From Temnopleurus reevesii (lineage: Eukaryota; Echinodermata; Echinoidea; Temnopleuroida; Temnopleuridae): DNA of 12,603 bases. A program made the translations under genes and the position numbers. Below, one piece after another: positions 9,901 to 12,603 of the stretch. Location of the stretch: assembly GCA_036244855.1 (NCBI GenBank), contig BQKZ01002274.1:53508-66110 (forward strand), in the 5' to 3' direction. Under the pieces are notes generated by a model. It saw nothing but the letters and a program-made list of their open reading frames with translations. It did no database searches and was not told the origin of the DNA. Numbering within the stretch: the stretch's first letter is position 1; each line of letters starts with the position of its first letter.

Positions 9901-11474
9901 GATTCTTCGATCGCCTCCTTTCATAGAAATACCCTGTTAATGTCTGAAACCTCCCGCTAGATTCGCCTCCTTTCATATTAAATTAGTAGATTATTATTAT
10001 TAAATCTCCAAAACCTTCCCTATAGTATACATTCACCTCCTTTCAAACCTCACTAAATCCTATGGCAGACCTCGATTGAAGAATCACGTACGTGGGCGTG
10101 CCTCCTCCTATGTCATAAGTGCCTGCATTTGGCCCACTGGTGAAACAATTTCTTAGAATAACAATAACTCCTACTCTTTCTTTTTGCTCTAATCAAATCT
10201 CAATGCTTGGCTAAGATATATTGATACACGTATCTAGCTGTAATAATGATGTTCTTTCAATGAAATAACTTCTGAGAAATAACATGTAATACTCCTCCAT
10301 TTCATTCAAATGGAATTTAAATCATTGGTCGTAATAGATCTATAAATAAAGCTAGTCTAGAGGCAATTTCTGATGAATAATTTCTCATACTTACTCTTTT
10401 TCTTTTCGTTCAGCCTGAATCCTGACCCTTGGTCGAGATAGCTTGATGTGAGAGCAGTTGTGAGGGAGGATGATAACCTTTTCACTGCTCACTTTGTGAG
10501 GACATACTACCGTCTGACACCAAAGAATTAAATAAATGCAAATTATTCTATAGTCCATACCAGTAGGCTTTCGCATTATGAACAGTGCGTACATTGCGGC
10601 ACAAAATCAATCGGTTAATATGACAACACTAATTTCAGATTGCAATTTGATTACATCAAATTGATATTAGGTATCAGATATTAGGCGATTGCTGATCGGC
10701 TGCAAATTAGCATCTAGGTTGAAAATTAGCATGTTCCAACTACGCAAGATCGCAAGACAACCACCTTGGAATTTGCGGACACAGGAGGGTTTCACAGGAA
10801 TTTTGCACACAAGGTAAGACATCAGCTGGACTTAACATTCTAAATTGTTTTAGAAACAACATGCAAAAGTACCATTGTGTCACAGAAAAACCAAAACCAC
10901 AATTGATCGATGTCTAATCATACCTTTATCACGATTATAATCAATAATTGGCACACATATGCGAAGCATAGAGTCTCTACTTTTCTGGGATGATCTCATA
11001 CGATACATATTTCCCACATGAGTGACTAATAACAATGTGAAGTTGGGATGTCAAAAACTCCTTTGGCAAAAAATGTTTGAATTTTGAATGGATACACATG
11101 TCTAAAGTGTTCCTTTTCTGCACTTTCATTTGACACCTTAATCTTAAAAAGATACCTGTTCAAAGACTTGATTTCACAGAGAATGTAAGGCCTACGCCAG
11201 AACAGGGTCTACCTCACAAGGATCTAAACTTTGATCCAACTCACATTTGAAGTTCTATTCAATATTAACCCAACTTTAATATACTCACCTTTTCTCCGCA
11301 GCTGGCACAGAACTTTGCATCTTTGAGCTCATGGAACGTCTTCTTCTGATTGGTGGAGGTGTAGACCATGATGGAGTACTTGCTGAGGATGGCTTCTTGT
11401 GGAATGAAGGGATCCATCTCGGCTCCCATCAGGTCCATGTTCTCAAAGCTATCCCCTCCTCCAATGACAGACAT
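804..11474 (-). CDS. Split gene for an unrecognised animal protein (nine coding exons, 3' end outside window)
   Basis: Joined coding exons: 11474-11289, 10513-10395, 8656-8509, 7054-6884, 6604-6524, 5038-4952, 3439-3332, 2165-2013, 929-804. The product is 393 residues, still open at the left. Every junction is GT..AG with good donors (GTGAGTAT, GTAAGTAT, GTATGTAT, GTAAGTTA, GTGAGTAG), and the frame carries through all eight introns. Only the intron after exon 2 is phase 2; the rest are phase 0. Residues about 1-102 hold Cys56, Cys59, Cys66, His68, His80, Cys82 and His84, a possible zinc site. Residues about 103-208 are a charged linker, basic then Glu-rich. Residues about 209-393 look mostly alpha-helical, with no signal peptide or clear membrane segment. 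I do not recognise the family. A ciliary or cytoskeletal role is only a hunch from its style. Further phase-0 exons could have been missed inside introns. Confidence 0.85.
1370..1487. mobile_element. Degenerate inverted-repeat MITE
   Basis: It starts GGGCCTGTAACATAAA and ends TTTATGTTAAGGGGGCC. The reverse complement of the end, GGCCCCCTTAACATAAA, matches the start with few changes. The ends resemble those of the element at 2704-2856 (GGGCCCCGTAACATAAAG), so the two are likely relatives. The interior also contains AATTGCAATTGAT, typical of such elements. No protein. Confidence 0.6.
1488..2012. other. Intron between exons 8 and 9, unassigned
   Basis: AT-rich sequence with no recognisable repeat apart from a short CGCCTGAAAAGGCG palindrome near 1810. 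The open frame at 1434-1619 starts inside the MITE and shows no protein-like features. Confidence 0.5.
2013..2165 (-). CDS. Exon 8 (residues 301-351)
   Basis: The acceptor is TCTATCACAG (ends 2166) and the donor GTGAGTATG (2012 down). It has 153 bases, phase 0 to 0. It encodes FIQIFAHVMVGNLDATVFRY, then LLILTDLVDRVDW and a Phe/Tyr-rich end with YPFLN. It is helical with hydrophobic faces but too short and interrupted for a membrane segment. Two decayed copies of this exon lie in the intron just upstream, at about 2236-2313 and about 2590-2866. Confidence 0.87.
2236..2313 (-). pseudogene. Truncated duplicate of exon 8
   Basis: It closely matches the 5' part of exon 8 (2088-2165), including the CAG acceptor and the bases around it. 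Read on the minus strand it gives FIQIFAHVIRNNLDATVLCY, then LLILTD, against FIQIFAHVMVGNLDATVFRY. Homology stops after TD and no consensus donor follows, so it is probably a dead partial tandem copy. The frame stays open for a further stretch to about 2194. Confidence 0.8.
2388..2575 (+). mobile_element. Damaged tRNA-derived SINE
   Basis: It matches the better copy at 5516: a GTAGTGGT box-A-like part, GACTCTCGCCTTTCAA, then AAGAAATTTATACACA, GCACTCAACCCAGGTG and AATTCCTTGAATGCAT. The segment from the box B core GGTTCGAATCCC to CAATTTCC is missing: the sequence goes directly from AGGTTC to CTTGAGCAAG. The copy is truncated before the AT-rich tail. Confidence 0.75.
2590..2866 (-). pseudogene. 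Older duplicate of exon 8, split by a MITE
   Basis: On the minus strand 2856-2866 gives an acceptor-like TAG|TTCATCCAGG as in exon 8. The MITE at 2704-2856 follows, and the copy then resumes at about 2703. The continued translation FAYMLVDYLNVTLFHSLLFL aligns with exon 8 FAHVMVGNLDATVFRYLLIL at 10 of 20 positions (F, A, V, L, T, F, LL, L among them). DNA such as GGCAAAGATC is shared. Much more diverged than the copy at 2236. Confidence 0.6.
2704..2856. mobile_element. 153-bp MITE with CAGGGCCCC termini
   Basis: It starts CAGGGCCCCGTAACATAAAG and ends CTTTCTGTTATGGGGCCCTG. The terminal inverted repeats run about 36 bases and continue GGTTTGCGATTAATCGCT against its near-complement at 2820-2838. 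The inside is full of short GCGATNAATCGC palindromes. It sits inside a relic of exon 8, so the empty site can be inferred from exon 8 itself (AAAGATCTGGATGAAC). No clear target duplication remains. Confidence 0.8.
2870..3331. other. Intron between exons 7 and 8, upstream part
   Basis: AT-rich, no repeat or exon recognised. Open frames here show no conserved-looking composition. Confidence 0.5.
3332..3439 (-). CDS. Exon 7 (residues 265-300)
   Basis: The acceptor is TTGCCTCTACAG (ends 3440) and the donor GTGAATTAT (3331 down). It has 108 bases, phase 0 to 0. It encodes EALYTHLEERYLIKEVAHLC and then MHDFIQGVIEYAPPHK, predicted as two helices. The Met seen upstream in the open frame lies in the intron and is not a start. 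Confidence 0.86.
3440..3632. other. Intron between exons 6 and 7, left part
   Basis: AT-rich with a palindromic GACAGCTAGCTGAATTACAG patch near 3590. Nothing else is supported. Confidence 0.45.
3637..4407. mobile_element. piggyBac-type non-autonomous element, copy 1
   Basis: TTAA at 3633-3636 and TTAA at 4408-4411 flank an element that begins CCCTAATCCCATTGG and ends CCAATGGGATTAGGG, a perfect 15-bp inverted repeat. TTAA duplications with CCC-starting termini are the hallmark of the piggyBac superfamily. Just inside each end is a G-run/C-run hairpin (3677-3705 and 4368-4394). It shares internal blocks with 8723-9509, such as AAATCACAATTTGCATTGAC and TTTCTTATGTATTTCTTTG. About 770 bp with no transposase; the 85-residue frame at 4148-4405 is chance. 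Confidence 0.82.
4412..4951. other. Intron between exons 6 and 7, right part
   Basis: AT-rich. GAAATTGTAGTGGACAACTC near 4580 and nearby AAAATTTG-type blocks look like dispersed repeat sequence, but no ends were found. A small direct repeat GGTTCATCATGGTTCATCAT lies near 4641. Confidence 0.4.
4952..5038 (-). CDS. Exon 6 (residues 236-264)
   Basis: The acceptor is CATGCTACAG (ends 5039) and the donor GTGAGTAGT (4951 down). It has 87 bases, phase 0 to 0, and encodes RRVLSMISQFYSYVLLQDDT followed by AGTPAISIL. It looks like one amphipathic helix and a turn. A minus-strand SINE ends about 80 bases upstream of the acceptor. Confidence 0.85.
5119..5388 (-). mobile_element. tRNA-derived SINE, antisense copy, 5'-truncated
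   Basis: Read on the minus strand it gives GGTTCGAATCCCACCCATGG (box B, 5353-5342), TTTCCTTCAGCAAGAA, the TGAGGTGAATGGGTACTG block, and a 3' end GCTGTATAAATG followed by an ATT-repeat tail (5121-5140). The body matches the plus-strand copy at 5516. The A-box region is lost or very diverged at the 5' end, near 5388. Confidence 0.82.
5397..6120 (+). mobile_element. CR1/L2-like LINE reverse-transcriptase tail, split by a SINE
   Basis: The left part (5397-5510) translates to NHCNGLYTVL... QRLQSVQNQATRLVF, the D/NYCNSLLY...LQ.VQN.AARLV motif found after the RT domain of CR1/L2/Jockey-like LINEs. After the SINE the right part gives PTLQS, then LHWLPIQHHILLKICLYISK (about 5830-5890), YLS, GEKRFSVASSKFWTCFPLAI (5990-6050) and TTFKRNLQTYL (about 6068-6100). 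These are the usual C-terminal landmarks, in order. Several frameshifts and stops make it a dead relic. Confidence 0.85.
5516..5812 (+). mobile_element. Near full-length tRNA-derived SINE inside the LINE
   Basis: The tRNA-like head has box A TGGTGTAGTGGT (5523-5534) and box B GGTTCGAATCC (5567-5577), the RNA polymerase III internal promoter. The body has CAGCAAGAAATTTATCC, CACTCAACCCAGGTGAGGTG and AATGGGTACCTGGCAG. It ends AAGCGCCTTGAGCACTC, GCGCTATATGAATTG and an AT/ATT tail. It interrupts the LINE coding relic between VQNQATRLVF and PTLQS. The same family occurs at 2388 (plus) and 5119 (minus). No clean target duplication was seen. Confidence 0.88.
6121..6523. other. Intron sequence between exons 5 and 6, right part
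   Basis: AT-rich, without a recognised element. The left edge may hold the LINE 3' UTR. No exon seen. Confidence 0.45.
6524..6604 (-). CDS. Exon 5 (residues 209-235)
   Basis: This 81-base exon is too short to show as a free ORF. The acceptor is TTATTGTAG (ends 6605) and the donor is GTAAGTTAG (6523 down), phase 0 to 0. It encodes EKPFTILWDDYKERTGQTRH and then VPRPLEL. The Trp and the polar/aromatic mix mark the return from the low-complexity linker to folded sequence. Confidence 0.82.
6884..7054 (-). CDS. Exon 4 (residues 152-208, Glu-rich acidic stretch)
   Basis: The acceptor is ATCACAAG (ends 7055) and the donor is GTATGTATC (6883 down). The exon has 171 bases, phase 0 to 0. It starts VTIRLPTDDQTDGG and continues as Glu runs with some Lys, closing KKKAAAQEQQ. 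On the plus strand this shows as a TTC/CTC-rich tract. The composition predicts a disordered or single-helix acidic linker, and length variation between individuals would not be surprising. The acceptor is AAG rather than CAG, but it is the only one here that keeps phase 0. Confidence 0.8.
7055..8084. other. Intron between exons 3 and 4, left part
   Basis: AT-rich. The only repeat seen is a short AATTC/TTCAA microsatellite at 7898-7916 (CAATTCAATTCAATTC). No exon or mobile-element end is supported. Confidence 0.5.
8085..8320 (+). mobile_element. Second LINE reverse-transcriptase tail fragment
   Basis: Plus-strand translation gives LVILLMYIQDLISEYILERN, then LRSSNKNRLNV, and in another frame GEKAYTVSASFLWYTLQLGI followed by LKTLKKTSEIFF. 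These match the C-terminal landmarks of CR1/L2-like LINEs (...LMYK.L.PEYI..L, SR.LRSS, G.RAFSVAAP.LWN.LP, FK..LKT.LF). They parallel the tail at 5990-6100 but are a different, diverged copy. At least one frameshift near 8200. The open frame from 8090 is part of this relic, not a gene. Confidence 0.75.
8471..8508. repeat. ATT microsatellite at the exon 3 donor
   Basis: A run of ATT units with one ATC interruption reaches the splice donor of exon 3. On the minus strand the donor reads GAG|GTAATAATGATAATAATA, so the intron start itself is part of the repeat. Confidence 0.8.
8509..8656 (-). CDS. Exon 3 (residues 103-151, basic low-complexity linker)
   Basis: The acceptor TTTTGTGCAG ends at 8657. 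The first base A completes the Glu codon left by exon 2, an independent check on the joining. The 148-base exon encodes a Lys/Arg/Pro-rich stretch (YRKPHPPKSKKG...) that turns Ser/Thr/Glu-rich, ending MERPE. It is probably disordered. The donor is GTAATAATG, weaker than the others, and the intron beyond it runs straight into an ATT/AAT microsatellite (8471-8508). Confidence 0.83.
8723..9509. mobile_element. piggyBac-type non-autonomous element, copy 2
   Basis: TTAA at 8719-8722 and 9510-9513 flank CCCTATTTTAACTGG...CCAGTTGGAATAGGG, inverted repeats with two mismatches. Inside each end is a long G run, GGTCAATTTGACC (left) or GGTCAAATTGACC (right), and a C run, which would fold as a hairpin. 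The interior matches the element at 3637-4407 in blocks (TATGCATGAAATC, TTTCTTATGTACATG, AAATCACAATTTACATTGAC, AAAATCACGTTTT). About 790 bp, no transposase. Minus-strand open frames at 8696-9019 and 9233-9475 are chance. Confidence 0.82.
9514..9806. other. Intron between exons 2 and 3, middle part
   Basis: AT-rich, no feature recognised. Confidence 0.45.
9817..10125. mobile_element. TIR element with probable 10-bp target duplication
   Basis: CATTTGGTCC (9807-9816) and CATTTGGCCC (10126-10135) flank it, 9 of 10 identical. The ends share AGGCACTTA in inverted orientation (AGGTAGGCACTTACATG / CATAAGTGCCTG). A longer internal inverted repeat pairs ACGTGATTCTTCGATCG (9898-9914) with TCGATTGAAGAATCACGT (about 10071-10088). 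Between them CGCCTCCTTTCAT recurs three times with variation. More GC-rich than its surroundings, no coding capacity. The target duplication length would fit hAT- or Mutator-like insertion. Confidence 0.65.
10136..10394. other. Intron between exons 2 and 3, right end
   Basis: AT-rich. Nothing beyond the exon 2 donor was recognised. Confidence 0.45.
10395..10513 (-). CDS. Exon 2 (residues 63-102, Cys/His-rich)
   Basis: The acceptor is TGTCAG (ends 10514) after a T-rich tract and the donor is GTAAGTAT (10394-10387). The exon has 119 bases, enters in phase 0 and leaves two bases of a Glu codon (GA) that the next exon completes with A. The peptide begins TVVCPHK and has a later PHNCSH segment. 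Joined to exon 1 it gives a CxxC-x6-CxH pattern followed by HxCxH, which suggests a small zinc-binding fold. It ends with a basic/acidic stretch, RIQAERKEKE. Confidence 0.88.
10514..11288. other. Intron between exons 1 and 2
   Basis: 775 bases, AT-rich. A patch near 10690-10790 has short GCGATTGC/GATCGCAAG motifs that may be MITE debris, but no ends were found. Confidence 0.5.
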
Positions 11475-11482
11475 GGTGGACT
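11289..11482 (-). CDS. Exon with start codon (residues 1-62)
   Basis: On the minus strand a pyrimidine-rich tract and CAG acceptor (11490-11483) precede eight untranslated bases and then ATG at 11474-11472. The context TCCACCATGT is a strong Kozak match, which is why this start was chosen over the internal Met codons. The coding part is 186 bases and ends at the donor GTGAGTAT (11288-11281), phase 0. The peptide begins MSVIGGGDSFENMDLMGAEM and ends in a Cys-x2-Cys pair (56 and 59). The split 5' UTR implies at least one noncoding exon further right, not found here. Diverged copies of this exon lie upstream at 11668-12093. Confidence 0.88.
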
Positions 11483-11667
11483 CTGAAAAGTAGAATTTAT
11501 AAAAAAAAAAGAAAGAAGATGTTTCATTTTTGGTCATGTTAGCACCAGTAAAGATTCATCTCCATTCCTATATAACGTTTACATACAAAAGTAGTCTCAC
11601 AAAGAAATGGAAACAAAAAATGTTCGTCGGTCCAAACGGTTTACTATATGGTACGTAACTCCTATAG

Positions 11668-11750
11668 CAATTAATCTCAACTCTGATTGAATCTATATTC
11701 ACAAAGCTGTTCCTTTCTACGATCAAAGATATTGCGAACTCTTAAAAGCC
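11668..11750 (-). pseudogene. Decayed copy B of the start-codon exon
   Basis: It aligns along its whole length with the exon 1 copies at 11857-11940 and 11415-11490. AATTAATCTCAACTCTGATT corresponds to GATTCATCTCAGCTCCCATG and AACTCTTAAAAG to GACTCTGAAAAG. The position equivalent to the ATG reads ATA and the acceptor is now TTTTAAG, so start codon and reading frame are lost. Confidence 0.65.
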
Positions 11751-11856
11751 ACATTTATGAAAAAGAGCTCTTCCATTTCTGTCAAGACGGGTTTGGTCAT
11801 GTTACCACCTGTAAAGAGAAAAAAAAAGAAACAGTTTGGCCCATGATAGCTCTTAT

Positions 11857-11940
11857 AGCGATTCATCTCAGCTCCCATGAGATCCATGTTCTCAAAACTA
11901 TCCCCTCCTCTGATAACAGACATTTTAGACTCTGAAAAGG
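11857..11940 (-). pseudogene. Copy C of the start-codon exon, ATG and acceptor kept
   Basis: The minus strand reads CCTTTTCAG|AGTCTAAA ATG (11923-11921) and gives MSVIRGGDSFENMDLMGAEM, differing from exon 1 at one of 20 residues. It then departs from the exon (NRYKSYHG...) and continues open to about 11723. The acceptor is intact, the -3 position is A, and no donor was seen where exon 1 has one. It could be an unused relic or an alternative 5' exon. Confidence 0.75.
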
Positions 11941-12004
11941 CAAATTTATTATGAAACCAAAAATGTTTGCTGGTCTAAATGGTTTTGGCGATGTTACTGC
12001 AGCT

Positions 12005-12093
12005 CCTATGGCTATTTTTCTATATTCCTATCAGGTCCATGTCTTCAAAGCTATCTCCTTCTCAAATCACAGACATGGTAGACTCTGAAAAGC
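12005..12093 (-). pseudogene. Copy D of the start-codon exon, with early stop
   Basis: The minus strand reads GCTTTTCAG|AGTCTACC ATG (12076-12074) TCT GTG ATT TGA, so the frame stops after four codons. Homology to exon 1 still continues through AGCTTTGAAGACATGGACCT. The acceptor and the Kozak-like context are kept, but the coding sequence is dead. Confidence 0.75.
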
Positions 12094-12603
12094 ATGATTT
12101 ATGGAGATTTTGATTTCATTCATCACAGTCACAGTTGCCAGAAGTACATGTCACATGTTGCATGCAGCTGCGCACTGTTACGCATTATGTCACAGCTATG
12201 ATAAATCTGTACCAATCCCTCCCAATCTAAGACGAGCATTTCATGATTTTCCCTTTTCTCACTAATCTGTGCCGAACTCTTAGATGAGCGCATGCCTGTT
12301 GTGTAGCTGCCACAGTGACATAATCTGGAACGAAACAATTGAAATCGAAAGTGATTTTCGAAGTAAACAAACGAGAGCAGTGGACGTGTGGACTTTAGTT
12401 GACCTTAACTTGCGGTCGACTGTGACTATGAAGATTGTAAATACTAGCATATCTGCCCGTTTGTGTAGTTTTGCCTTCCTAATAACTTTGGGGAAAAAAG
12501 ATAGTGATAAGTATGACATGAATGAAATATTTCTGCAGGCCCCATTCTGCTGAGACCGGCTTCCAAGGTGAAGACCCTAGTATTCTGTTCTCCCCCTCTC
12601 TCT
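12094..12603. other. Region upstream of the exon 1 array, unassigned
   Basis: By position this could hold the 5' UTR exon or promoter of the minus-strand gene, but no TATA box, initiator or donor could be picked with confidence. Overlapping open frames on both strands (12129-12553) show no recognisable motif. The last bases begin another CT run. Confidence 0.4.

Noticed and set aside
9900..10040. CRISPR-like array (CGCCTCCTTTCA three times)
   Set aside because: Only three short, unequal repeats with irregular spacing in animal DNA, inside a TIR element.
12129..12553. Overlapping frames on both strands near the right end
   Set aside because: No motif, no splice-site support, and frames on opposite strands overlap. 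A 5' UTR exon may lie here but cannot be shown.

Overview
This is eukaryotic, AT-rich nuclear DNA from an animal, with one split gene on the minus strand and a dense load of mobile-element debris in its introns. The tRNA-headed SINE copies, the CR1/L2-like LINE remnants and the fold-back elements look to me like an echinoderm, most likely a sea urchin. That placement is from memory of repeat types, not from a search.

The gene spans at least 804-11474, minus strand. Nine coding exons could be joined by eye: 11474-11289, 10513-10395, 8656-8509, 7054-6884, 6604-6524, 5038-4952, 3439-3332, 2165-2013 and 929-804. All intron ends are GT..AG and the reading frame is kept throughout. Together they give 393 residues with no stop, so the 3' end lies left of the window. 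An acceptor site 8 bases upstream of the ATG shows that the 5' UTR is spliced, and the promoter was not located. The protein has a Cys/His-rich N-terminal part (possible zinc site), a basic then strongly acidic low-complexity linker, and a helical C-terminal part rich in aromatic and aliphatic residues. I do not recognise the family.

Two exons have decayed extra copies just upstream of them in the gene's sense. The start-codon exon has at least three diverged copies between 11668 and 12093, some keeping the splice acceptor and the ATG. The exon at 2013-2165 has two relics, at about 2236-2313 and about 2590-2866. The second relic is split by a 153-bp inverted-repeat element.

Intron contents from left to right: CT-rich tandem repeats with a 134-bp hairpin element (1-618); a MITE relic (1370-1487); a damaged SINE (2388-2575); a MITE (2704-2856); a TTAA-flanked piggyBac-type element (3637-4407); a nest of two SINEs and a LINE tail (5119-6120); a second LINE tail (8085-8320); a second member of the TTAA element family (8723-9509); and a TIR element with a probable 10-bp target duplication (9817-10125). 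No rRNA gene, functional tRNA gene, CRISPR array or intact transposase was seen.
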